Shown: piece after piece, positions 34,569 to 42,438 of the stretch
Layout of the letters: every line of letters begins with the position of its first letter
How positions within the stretch are numbered: position 1 is the stretch's first letter
Assembly: GCA_030603365.1 (NCBI GenBank)
Contig: JAUVXV010000001.1
Coordinates: forward strand, 62,001 to 126,000
Length of the DNA stretch: 64,000 bases
DNA from: Candidatus Heimdallarchaeota archaeon
GTDB taxonomy: Archaea > Asgardarchaeota > Heimdallarchaeia > Heimdallarchaeales > Heimdallarchaeaceae
Direction: 5' to 3'
Translations under genes and position numbers: made by a program
Notes under the pieces: generated by a model
The model's input: the letters and a program-made list of their open reading frames with translations, nothing else
Database searches by the model: none
Told to the model about the DNA's origin: nothing

Positions 34569-35258
34569 ATGAAGAAGATTGTAATCAAATTTGGTGGATC
34601 TGTTTTATATAAGGAAAACATGGAATTGAATGTTGATAGAATCAGAGAAATAGTGGATGCTATTATTGTACTTCATGAGGATGGTTATAAACTTGCAATA
34701 GTTGTTGGAGGAGGTAAATTAGCTCGTGTCATTATTCAAGCAAGTGATGTTCTTGGACATGCAGCAACATTCAAAGATATTCTTGCTGTCGAATCTACAA
34801 GAATTCATGCTTTACTAGTCATTGCCTCATTAAAGAATAAAGCATATTTACTTGTACCAAGATCATTTGAAGATATAGGAAAAGCTCTCTCCACTGGTAA
34901 AATAGTTGTTACTGGTGGATTACAACCTGGACAGTCCACAAGTGCGGTTGCTGCACTTGTTGCAGAATATTGGGGTGCAGATTTACTGCTTAATCTAACA
35001 AACGTGGATAAGGTCTTCGATAAAGATCCGAAAAAGTTTCCAGATGCCAAAGAACTAGATAGAATATCAGCTGAAGAACTACTAGATATAATCTCAAAGC
35101 AAGAAGAGGAACCAGGAAAATATGCCTTATTTGATAAAGTTGGATGCGAGATAATAAAGAGATCTCGATTAAAAGTAGTATTTGCTAATGGTCAAGATCC
35201 ATCTAATATATTCAAGGCAGTGAAAGGAGAATCTGTAGGAACATTAGTTTCTGACTAA
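34569..35258 (+). CDS. pyrH: UMP kinase
   Basis: PyrH phosphorylates UMP to UDP for pyrimidine nucleotide synthesis. The 229 residues fit the amino-acid-kinase fold of archaeal PyrH: VIKFGGSVL at the N-terminus, VVGGGKLARVI (about 52-62) and LLNLTNVDKVFDKDP (about 140-154). Length is normal and the start is ATG 34,569. It is convergent with the aRF1 gene. Confidence 0.95.
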   Translation: MKKIVIKFGGSVLYKENMELNVDRIREIVDAIIVLHEDGYKLAIVVGGGKLARVIIQASDVLGHAATFKDILAVESTRIHALLVIASLKNKAYLLVPRSFEDIGKALSTGKIVVTGGLQPGQSTSAVAALVAEYWGADLLLNLTNVDKVFDKDPKKFPDAKELDRISAEELLDIISKQEEEPGKYALFDKVGCEIIKRSRLKVVFANGQDPSNIFKAVKGESVGTLVSD

Positions 35259-35277
35259 TTCTCTCTTATTTTTCGTC

Positions 35278-36546
35278 TTAGTAATTGTCATACGACTTGT
35301 AACGCAAAATCGCTGCTATTCCACCAAATGTATTATAGAGCATAGCTCCATCATCATGATCTGTTGATATTACTTCTAGTGTAGCATTTGTTTTTGTTGC
35401 AAGTTCATTTAATTCTGTAATTAAGTCCATCTCACTCTCAATGTACATTCGAGAATTACTGCATTCGGGGCAATTTCTATCTGACAGTTTTTTAACAAAA
35501 TTATTGTAATCTCTTGTTTTGACTGATTCTTCAGTTGTATACTCACAGTTGTCACATTTAATTTCAAGTGTAACACGATCAACGTCTTCACTAGCAAGTA
35601 CAATGTCAACAGAAGCTTTTTCTAAAGCATCTTTAACGAATTTTTCTCCATATGTAGCTAATCCTGTATCTTTCCCTAAGTGTTCCATAAATTTCTCCAT
35701 TAACAGCCTTTCTTTTACAAGATCAAAATCAGCTAACTTGTCCTGCGCTTTCCCCAATAGTTCTCTCATCCCTTGTAATCCTCCGTATCCAACATCATAT
35801 ATTCCAATAACTTTTTCTTGCACACGATAATCTATTTCTTTACTTTCCAAATATTGTGATTTGGACAGTGCAGGACCACCTATAATTATCGCTTCCACAG
35901 GAAAATCTTCTAGATAGATTTTGTTCATTTTATCTGCAACTTTGGTGTACCACTTTTGTGCTGCTTCTTCTATCAATCTTTGAAAACGTGCTTGTGATTG
36001 ACCACCCATTTTATGTTTCCCAGGAACATGTGAATCTTCCTCCCAGTAAATGTCAATTTTAGAGCCTTGAACTGCTGCGATAGTTGCTGTTCCTCGAGCT
36101 ACAATTGCTAATCCATAACGTTGTTTACTCTCTAACATCTCTTTTAAGTGTTCAACAAGGAAAATCTGATCACAACGATATAATTTTATGCCAACTGGAT
36201 CTGGAGGAGAAATGGAAAAATACTCAATTTTATTGTTCTGAGTAAGTCCACAGAAGATGACTAAGCCATGTTCACCTGCATTCTTGATAGTTTTCATTCT
36301 AGATAGAATTGATGAGATTGCAGATTGAATAGCTTTACCTGTACTTTTATCCTTGATATTTGTTGCAGTTCCATATTCATTTTTAAGTTGAGAGGTGATA
36401 TCATGAATTCTTGTACCTGGTGGAATGTATAAGGAGATCAAACTTGTAGACATATTGAAACTTCTTCTTGCTTCCAGTTTTGCGATATCGTGTTTCAACA
36501 TATATCTTTCAACAGAACTTCTCTTCTTTTCTTGTTGTTGAGTCAT
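35278..36546 (-). CDS. prf1: Peptide chain release factor aRF1
   Basis: aRF1 recognises all three stop codons and triggers peptide release. The 422 residues (from ATG 36,546) have the N domain with TATNIKD (residues 60-66) and YRCDQIF (the YxCxxxF motif), the M domain with GGQ in KMGGQSQARFQ, and a C domain with a cysteine-rich minidomain (CDNCEY, CPEC). The NIKS tetrapeptide used in stop-codon reading is NIKD here; see findings. TTG 36,561 is an alternative start. The gene is monocistronic. Confidence 0.95.
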   Translation of the reverse strand: MTQQQEKKRSSVERYMLKHDIAKLEARRSFNMSTSLISLYIPPGTRIHDITSQLKNEYGTATNIKDKSTGKAIQSAISSILSRMKTIKNAGEHGLVIFCGLTQNNKIEYFSISPPDPVGIKLYRCDQIFLVEHLKEMLESKQRYGLAIVARGTATIAAVQGSKIDIYWEEDSHVPGKHKMGGQSQARFQRLIEEAAQKWYTKVADKMNKIYLEDFPVEAIIIGGPALSKSQYLESKEIDYRVQEKVIGIYDVGYGGLQGMRELLGKAQDKLADFDLVKERLLMEKFMEHLGKDTGLATYGEKFVKDALEKASVDIVLASEDVDRVTLEIKCDNCEYTTEESVKTRDYNNFVKKLSDRNCPECSNSRMYIESEMDLITELNELATKTNATLEVISTDHDDGAMLYNTFGGIAAILRYKSYDNY

Positions 36547-36719
36547 TTTCTTTCTTCTCAAATATTATATGATGTGAAAATCTTCAATTAGATTGACATA
36601 TTCATTTTAGATAAAGAACAAAAATTTCTTATTATCCTTTTGGATATGCGATTTTTTGATGTTTTTTGAAAACCAGAGAAATATTTTAGAAAGATTAACT
36701 AAATATTATATTGACTATT

Positions 36720-36974
36720 ATGGTTATGAAAGAACAAATAGAGGTTGACTTACTAGATATTTTTGTGTCTTTGAATAGGGGATTGAATATTTCTGATATA
36801 TCTTTTCAACTCAATAATCTATATGCCCCTAAAGGGGAATCAGCAGAGCCTGAAATGATTTTAGCAGTGTTAAATGCTCTGACAGAAAAGGAATTCTTAA
36901 GAAAATTTCAAGTAGGGACTTTGGATAGTTGGAAAATAACAGAAGACGGAGAAGATTATTTCTATAGTCTTTAA
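36720..36974 (+). CDS. Small winged-helix-like protein
   Basis: I do not recognise the family of this protein of about 84 residues. Its pattern of three helices and a C-terminal beta hairpin (LDIFVSLNRGLNISDISFQL, then EKEFLRKFQVGTLDSWKITE) looks like a winged helix of the PadR/MarR kind. Starts at 36,711 (TTG), 36,720 or 36,726 (ATG) are possible. It lies 25 bases before the cupin-type gene on the same strand. Confidence 0.55.
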   Translation: MVMKEQIEVDLLDIFVSLNRGLNISDISFQLNNLYAPKGESAEPEMILAVLNALTEKEFLRKFQVGTLDSWKITEDGEDYFYSL

Positions 36975-36999
36975 CGCAATCTAAAGTGAGAAGAGATAG

Positions 37000-37758
37000 A
37001 TGGATTTAAGGGAAAGTCTTGGATTGCCTGTAGAGAGCGAAAATACAGTTCTCCAATATGATAATAATGAAATTAGTGTAAAGAATATATTTGTGTACAA
37101 AGTGAAGGATATAGAATCAAGCTTAAGCCAAAAGGAATGGGAAGGGAAAGATAACGATGAAGAGGTTTTCAGAGTCTATGAGGGGTTGAGGAGAGTTGAA
37201 GATAAAGAACTGTGGGATACTATACGGTTTGATGTGATAATTATACAGCCAGGACATTTGGGTGCTAACTACAAGAGTACCCCTGGTTATTATAGATCTG
37301 TTGCAGAAAATGGCTATAACTATCCGGAAATCTACCAAGTTGTAGATGGATATGCTGAATTTTTACTACAACAACCAGGAGAAAAACATGAATTGGTAAA
37401 AGATGCAATTATGTTAAGAGTTCAGAAATTTGATGCCATTATTATACCTCCAGTATATGGTGTTTCTATAATAAATCCAAGTGAGAAACAAACCATATTA
37501 GCAAGAATAAGAGCAGATGAAGCAAAAGAAATAACAGAACGATATGAAAGAACAGAAGGAACATGTTACAGTAGGAGGGTGGAAGGAAGGTGGGAGTATA
37601 ATGAAAATTATGAAGAAATACCTCAATTAAGGTTAGGGGAGCCACAGAATAAATGGAAAACAGTCAAGCGAGGAATACCAATTTATGCATCATACGTATA
37701 TAGACCCAAACATTTCAGATCATTGGTAGAGCCTGATCCCGCAGAATTCCTATTGTAA
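37000..37758 (+). CDS. Cupin-type glucose-6-phosphate isomerase-like protein lacking metal ligands
   Basis: The 252 residues match the archaeal cupin-type phosphoglucose isomerase family: TPGYYR, then YPEIYQVVDGYAEFLLQ and VQKFDAIIIPPVYGVSIINP. In active enzymes the metal is held by two histidines before the PEIY glutamate and one in the VPPxxxH segment. Here those positions appear to be non-histidine (SVAENGYN before PEIY; PPVYGVSI), and only the glutamate remains. It also has an unusual 50-residue N-terminal extension and a C-terminal extension. It may be a binding protein or use another mechanism. It probably forms an operon with the small upstream gene. Confidence 0.65.
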   Translation: MDLRESLGLPVESENTVLQYDNNEISVKNIFVYKVKDIESSLSQKEWEGKDNDEEVFRVYEGLRRVEDKELWDTIRFDVIIIQPGHLGANYKSTPGYYRSVAENGYNYPEIYQVVDGYAEFLLQQPGEKHELVKDAIMLRVQKFDAIIIPPVYGVSIINPSEKQTILARIRADEAKEITERYERTEGTCYSRRVEGRWEYNENYEEIPQLRLGEPQNKWKTVKRGIPIYASYVYRPKHFRSLVEPDPAEFLL

Positions 37759-37764
37759 CAAAGT

Positions 37765-38247
37765 TCATTCATCTGCTCCATAAATTTCTTTGTCAGTCCA
37801 TCCAGTCGAACGTTTAAGTAGCCATTGTAATTGTCCTAAATGTCTGTGTTCATGGTTGATTAGACGTACTAAATAAATACGTCTTTGCATTTTTCCTTTC
37901 CACATGTCAATATGTTCTTCTTCTTGTTCAAGTGTAAGTAAAGATAGACGTTCATTAAGAACAGGAGAAATTTTGTTGAATTCGTCAATTATTTCCTCTA
38001 GAGTAGCTTGATTATCTACCTTTTCTTCAAGATCAAAAGCAAACCCAGAAGGGTCCAATGACGCACCTGGGAGTTTATCAAGAATCCACCATATGTTCAT
38101 AAGGAGATGTCGAAATATTAGTTCAGGAGACCAGGTATCCTCAATAATAGAGCTGTAGAAATGTTTCTTGTCAATTTTTTGAAAAAAACCTAAGGTCTTC
38201 ACTCTATCTTCTTCAACTATATTGTAAAGATGCTGAATAGAAATCAT
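37765..38247 (-). CDS. DinB-like family protein
   Basis: This protein of about 160 residues is a four-helix bundle of the DinB/YfiT type. A histidine in LIFRHLLMN and the pair in NHEHRHLGQLQWLL would bind the divalent metal, matching the family's three-histidine pattern. Such proteins often act as thiol-dependent transferases, but the substrate cannot be told here. ATG 38,247 or TTG 38,256 may be the start. The gene is convergent with the cupin-type gene and ends seven bases from it. Confidence 0.75.
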   Translation of the reverse strand: MISIQHLYNIVEEDRVKTLGFFQKIDKKHFYSSIIEDTWSPELIFRHLLMNIWWILDKLPGASLDPSGFAFDLEEKVDNQATLEEIIDEFNKISPVLNERLSLLTLEQEEEHIDMWKGKMQRRIYLVRLINHEHRHLGQLQWLLKRSTGWTDKEIYGADE

Positions 38248-38359
38248 CGATATCAAGAAGTTCAGTGTTTAGACACTTATATTTATTATATTTTATAATT
38301 GTGAAGAAAGTAGTAAAAAAAGTACAAAAACTATAAAATCTAAGTAAAGCAAAGAAAAA

Positions 38360-38468
38360 TGGTGGGGCATAACAGATTTGAACTGTCGACCCCCCGGTCT
38401 CGAATTAAAATCCTTTCAAGAATTTTAAATATCAGCCGAGTGCTCTAACCAAGCTGAGCTAATGCCCC
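38360..38468 (-). tRNA. tRNA-Ile (GAU) with 31-nt intron, CCA encoded
   Basis: The acceptor GGGGCAT pairs with ATGCCCC, the T arm is GACAG-TTCAAAT-CTGTT, and the anticodon stem CTCGG/CCGGG closes a CTGATAA loop with anticodon GAT. Exon 1 is 38,430-38,468 and exon 2 is 38,363-38,398; the intron at 38,399-38,429 lies directly 3' of position 37. CCA is encoded at 38,360-38,362. Confidence 0.95.
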
Positions 38469-38593
38469 GTTCTTACTGCATTCTTCCTAATTTATTACTT
38501 TTAAAAATGTTTTCTTATAATTCCAAAAAAAAGAAGGAAAGGAATAGTAATAGATTAAAACACCCATACTTCTACGTTTATTATGGTGTTCAA

Positions 38594-38968
38594 ATGAGTT
38601 CTGAAGATGTTGAACTTGTCAATGAAGCTCTAGATATCTATTTTGAAGGGAATAAGGAGCTCAATGCTAAAAAGATCCTCTCTGTTTGGGATAAAGATTT
38701 GAAAATTATCTCAACAGAAAGAACACAAGGTCCTCAAGCTTGGATAGAAATGGAAGAACACTATAAAAAGGAAATAAACAATGATATGAGTAAATGGGAT
38801 ATAAGCTTCAACACTATCACCATAGATGTTTTTAGAAATTGTGCATCAGTTCGATTGGATGTGAAATATAAACTTGATTCCAAAGAATTTAGTGAAACTC
38901 AGTTTCTACACATGTTAAAGAAAGAAAGCACTTGGTTAATTTATAGTAAGATTTTTGTTTTTTACTAA
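38594..38968 (+). CDS. SnoaL/NTF2-like protein
   Basis: The 124 residues fit the cone-shaped NTF2-like fold: an N-terminal helix (VELVNEALDIYFEGNK), the LSVWDKDLKIIS strand and three long strands near the end (ASVRLDVKYKLD, SETQFLHMLKK, TWLIYSKIFVFY). These proteins are often small-molecule-binding or isomerase-like; the ligand is unknown. The start at ATG 38,594 is chosen because upstream in-frame sequence runs into tRNA-Ile. It overlaps the convergent small gene by four bases. Confidence 0.7.
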   Translation: MSSEDVELVNEALDIYFEGNKELNAKKILSVWDKDLKIISTERTQGPQAWIEMEEHYKKEINNDMSKWDISFNTITIDVFRNCASVRLDVKYKLDSKEFSETQFLHMLKKESTWLIYSKIFVFY

Positions 38969-39192
38969 TTGTCCAAGCAATTACTACATCTATCTTCCTT
39001 TGGTTTATAAAAAGGAGATTTTTTCTCGTTTTTCAACATTCGAATCAATCTATCTACCCCCTCAATTTCTTTTACACTTACTCCTGGTTTTTCTTGCAGT
39101 AAATCATGAAATCTTAAAACTTTATTTTTACTATCTACATTAATAACTATTTTAGGGATTGATTCAATTTCTCTTTCAGTTTCATCAGTCAT
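38965..39192 (-). CDS. Small hypothetical protein with C-terminal CxxC
   Basis: This 75-residue protein has no recognisable family. It is charged, with a strand-helix pattern (KIVINVDSKNKVLRFHDLLQ) and a short CSNC pair at the C-terminus that might bind metal. The start is ATG 39,192 or TTG 39,198. It is supported mainly by its ordinary composition and tight convergent packing with the NTF2-like gene. Confidence 0.5.
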   Translation of the reverse strand: MTDETEREIESIPKIVINVDSKNKVLRFHDLLQEKPGVSVKEIEGVDRLIRMLKNEKKSPFYKPKEDRCSNCLDN

Positions 39193-39320
39193 TTGCAAAT
39201 ACCACTATTGCTTTAGCTCCCAATCTGAATTTTGCATATGATTGGATGTATTACTTGCGTATTTGCCAGATAATTATTATAAACAATTAAGATTTTATAC
39301 TTTACTTGTTCTGTTTTCTT

Positions 39321-39749
39321 ATGTGCCCATCAAAAGATTCTGATGCTTCTATCAAAGCAGGTGCAGATTTATTGTTGAAAGGATGGAAGATGTTGAACAA
39401 AGCTTGCCCTGATTGCATTGAGCCCTTATATGAACGGGATGGAAGAGTAGTTTGTGTGCACTGCAAAAAACAATATGTTATGGTAGACTCAACCGCAGAA
39501 ATCCCACAAAAAGACCAATCTAATCAAGTTCAAAACATTTCCCAACAATCTCCACACTTGCCAAAATCTATGTCCTCATTTGATTTCAGTTCCCTTCCTT
39601 CTGCTCTTGCTGATTCAGCTAAAATAATGCTACACAAGATAACTGATCTCAATGTTAGATTAAAAGAATCAACTGATCCTAAAGAAATAGTTGAATTATC
39701 ATCATCTATTCGTTCTCTTGTTGATTCTCTTCGTTCTTTGACCTCTTAG
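39321..39749 (+). CDS. ZNRD2/Sjogren autoantigen-type zinc protein
   Basis: The 142 residues begin with the signature of the autoantigen p27 (ZNRD2/SSSCA1) family: ADLLLKGWKMLNKACPDCIE and PLYERDGRVVCVHCKKQY, with one zinc ribbon made by CPDC and CVHC. A low-complexity Gln/Ser linker and a C-terminal helical segment follow. Function in archaea is unknown. ATG 39,321 is chosen; a TTG lies five codons upstream. Its 3' end overlaps the convergent hef gene by 44 bases. Confidence 0.85.
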   Translation: MCPSKDSDASIKAGADLLLKGWKMLNKACPDCIEPLYERDGRVVCVHCKKQYVMVDSTAEIPQKDQSNQVQNISQQSPHLPKSMSSFDFSSLPSALADSAKIMLHKITDLNVRLKESTDPKEIVELSSSIRSLVDSLRSLTS

Positions 39750-42186
39750 ATGCTTTCTCTCTTTTATCTTTTCTCAGGAAGTCTAAGTCCTCTTTCATAG
39801 TACTAGTTTCTTCTCCCGTTTCTATTTCGTTATAGTTACTATAAATATAATCTATAATATCTGAAGCAATTTTTTCTCCTATTCCTCTTACTTCAAAGAA
39901 ATCTTCTAAGTTAGCTGTCATTATATTTCGGATAGAACCAAAATGCTTCAGTAATCGATTTGAAATTTTGTGATCAATATGCGGTAAAGAAGCTATTGTC
40001 TCTTCCAGCTGAATTTTAAGACCCATTCCTTTTCTTTTACCTATAGTTATTCTTCTTTTTCTCTCTTCTTGTTCTCTTCTTGCAAAAGAAAATAGAATTT
40101 CCGCTGTTTCCTTCTGATTTCTAGTATATATTATTGGTAATCGGAAATCTGTTGCTAAGGATGTTAATGCTCCTGCAAGTGCGTGTGGATGAAGAGATGA
40201 ACTGAAAAGATTCAAATCACCTTCTATAATTAGAACAGGCTTGGAACAGCTTTCTACCATCGCTTTCGTTTGTGTAAATAATCTTTTGTCAATTATCGAC
40301 TTCACAAAATCCTCTTCGGTTTTTCTTTCTACAATTATTTGATCAGAACAAATATAATCTCCAAAATCTAATCTTTCAAAACCAATTTCCACTTCTTTTT
40401 TCATTAGTTCTTTAATTACAACAGAGTTTCTTTCTCTACTGTCACATATTATTTTGATTTTTCCTTCTTCTTTCTCAAATATTATTTCTTTCTTCTCTTC
40501 TTCAAAATCTTCTATAACCTGTTCCTTGTCCTCTTTTACAATTGAAGCCTTTTCTGCTTCTTTGAGAAAATCGACAATACCTTTTTGTTGATCTTTCTTT
40601 GGTTGTTTTCTAGAGCCTTTGTGTCCATCTAGTTTCTTGACTAGTTTTCTCATTTTTTGAGTTTGCCTTTTCGAAGCCCACATATATGCTTCATCCCTTG
40701 TCCCCTCCGCGATTAGCATGATCACTTTGCCTTCTTTTCTTCTTCCAGTTCTTCCTTTTCTTTGAATTAATCGTATCGCACTGGGGACTGCATCGTAAAA
40801 AACTACAAGCTCACATTCTCCTATGTCTAGCCCTTCTTCAGCTACACTAGTTGAAACTAATACATTATATGTCCCATCACGAAATTCTTGCATAATTTCT
40901 ATCTGTTCTTTTTGAGATAGTCCTTTGTCTCCTCGGGCTGATGACTGTCCCACAAACCAATGGCTATTAATCCCTTTAATTTTACTTAATTCATCACTAA
41001 TCATTTTTGCTGTCACTCTGAAATGTGCAAAAACTAGAATTCTATTATTGGGATTATTTTTTAATTCTTCAGATATCAGTTCCCTAAGTCTTTCAATTTT
41101 AGGATGGATTATTTTATCTTCTTGAAGCTTTTGAACTGATTCCACGACTTTTCGCATCTCTTCAGAAAACATGAGGTCTTTAAGTGCTCTACTCCCTTTC
41201 CCAAATTTTATTTCGTTTATTTGACCCTCTAAGTATTTGCTTAATGATGGTATTCCTTGTGTTTCAATAAGCTCAGTAGCGTGAGATAGCCTAATTGAAT
41301 TGCCTACTAAAGACATTGCTCTAAAGAATTCCGACCTATCTTCTGTATTTTCACTAAATTTCTCGTTAACTCTAGCTCTTAATTGTAAAAGTTCTTTTCT
41401 TGGATTGTTCTTTGGTTGAGCAGATGCGATTATCTCTAATTCTTTTAACCCTTCTAGAATTATTTTGAAAAGATCATTTAGTGTATCTATTATTACCTTA
41501 AATTCCTCAGCAAGAGGAATTATCTCCCAGTTTTCTTTTATCTCATGAATGTATTGTCTAACATCATCAGAACTTTCATCTCTCATTTCAACATTTGTGA
41601 TATAGAGATTGTTTTGGACATCTTCTATGCGTTCAATTTTAGATCCTGGACTTGCGGTTAATCCAAGCAAAAGCGAATTTTTTGCTTTCTTATGATATTG
41701 ATCAGCTATGAACACATAACTGTGATCTCCCACACTTTTATGAGCCTCATCTAAGCATAGAAAAACTATTTCGTCAAGTTTGACTCTTCTTTGGATTATG
41801 TCATTTTGAATGGTTTGGGGGGTACAGATGAATACTTTACCTTGTTCCCATATCTCTTTTCTTTTCTTTGGGTCTATCTGTCCAGAAACCTGAATTATTG
41901 TTTCTGTATCAATATTCAGGGATTCTTTTAGTGTACGCTCGTGTTGATCCAGCAAAGGTTTTGTAGGGGCACAAAAAACAATTTTTCCTTCTGGATATTT
42001 TTCTAAACGGTGAGCAGCTATCATTAAAAACAAAACAGTTTTTCCCAAACCTGTAGGTAGAACAACAAGTGAGTTTTCCTTAATACATGAAGCAAATAGT
42101 GTCTGCTGGTATAATCTAGCTTCAACTTTATTTGTTTTGATAAGTGGATGGTTAAGGTATTCTGTTTGATTCATAAGAAAACACAT
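39706..42186 (-). CDS. hef: Hef helicase-nuclease (FANCM/XPF family)
   Basis: Hef processes stalled replication forks and branched DNA. The 826 residues have a superfamily 2 helicase (VVLPTGLGKTVLF, CLDEAHKS as DEAH box, GLTASPG, ILVFAHFR, STSVAEEGLDIG, QRKGRTGR), then an ERCC4 nuclease domain with GDYICSDQIIVERKTEEDFV, whose ERK core is intact, and C-terminal helix-hairpin-helix motifs (SLPHIDHKISNRLLKHFGS, FFEVRGIGEKIASDII). A charged tail follows. The start may be ATG 42,186 or 42,174. Its 3' end overlaps the zinc-protein gene on the other strand. Confidence 0.96.
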   Translation of the reverse strand: MCFLMNQTEYLNHPLIKTNKVEARLYQQTLFASCIKENSLVVLPTGLGKTVLFLMIAAHRLEKYPEGKIVFCAPTKPLLDQHERTLKESLNIDTETIIQVSGQIDPKKRKEIWEQGKVFICTPQTIQNDIIQRRVKLDEIVFLCLDEAHKSVGDHSYVFIADQYHKKAKNSLLLGLTASPGSKIERIEDVQNNLYITNVEMRDESSDDVRQYIHEIKENWEIIPLAEEFKVIIDTLNDLFKIILEGLKELEIIASAQPKNNPRKELLQLRARVNEKFSENTEDRSEFFRAMSLVGNSIRLSHATELIETQGIPSLSKYLEGQINEIKFGKGSRALKDLMFSEEMRKVVESVQKLQEDKIIHPKIERLRELISEELKNNPNNRILVFAHFRVTAKMISDELSKIKGINSHWFVGQSSARGDKGLSQKEQIEIMQEFRDGTYNVLVSTSVAEEGLDIGECELVVFYDAVPSAIRLIQRKGRTGRRKEGKVIMLIAEGTRDEAYMWASKRQTQKMRKLVKKLDGHKGSRKQPKKDQQKGIVDFLKEAEKASIVKEDKEQVIEDFEEEKKEIIFEKEEGKIKIICDSRERNSVVIKELMKKEVEIGFERLDFGDYICSDQIIVERKTEEDFVKSIIDKRLFTQTKAMVESCSKPVLIIEGDLNLFSSSLHPHALAGALTSLATDFRLPIIYTRNQKETAEILFSFARREQEERKRRITIGKRKGMGLKIQLEETIASLPHIDHKISNRLLKHFGSIRNIMTANLEDFFEVRGIGEKIASDIIDYIYSNYNEIETGEETSTMKEDLDFLRKDKREKASKRSKNEENQQENE

Positions 42187-42438
42187 TCACTGTAGCATAA
42201 GATGTTCTTTTTTTTAATATTTAAACTATTAACTCTTTATTATATCTATGTTATATAATTTATTGATTAAAGCTCGTTATGTTAATTATGAAGAAAGTAG
42301 TATTCAAGTCAATAATTCTTGACGATTATATTAAAAAGGTCTTAATAATAGTGAATATTGATACAACGATTATAATTGGGTGATAAATCACTCAATTTTT
42401 AAATCAAAAATATCGACCTATACAAAAAGGTGACATCG

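Noticed and set aside
38462..38593. N-terminal extension of the NTF2-like protein
   Set aside because: It would start inside tRNA-Ile; the domain begins after ATG 38,594.
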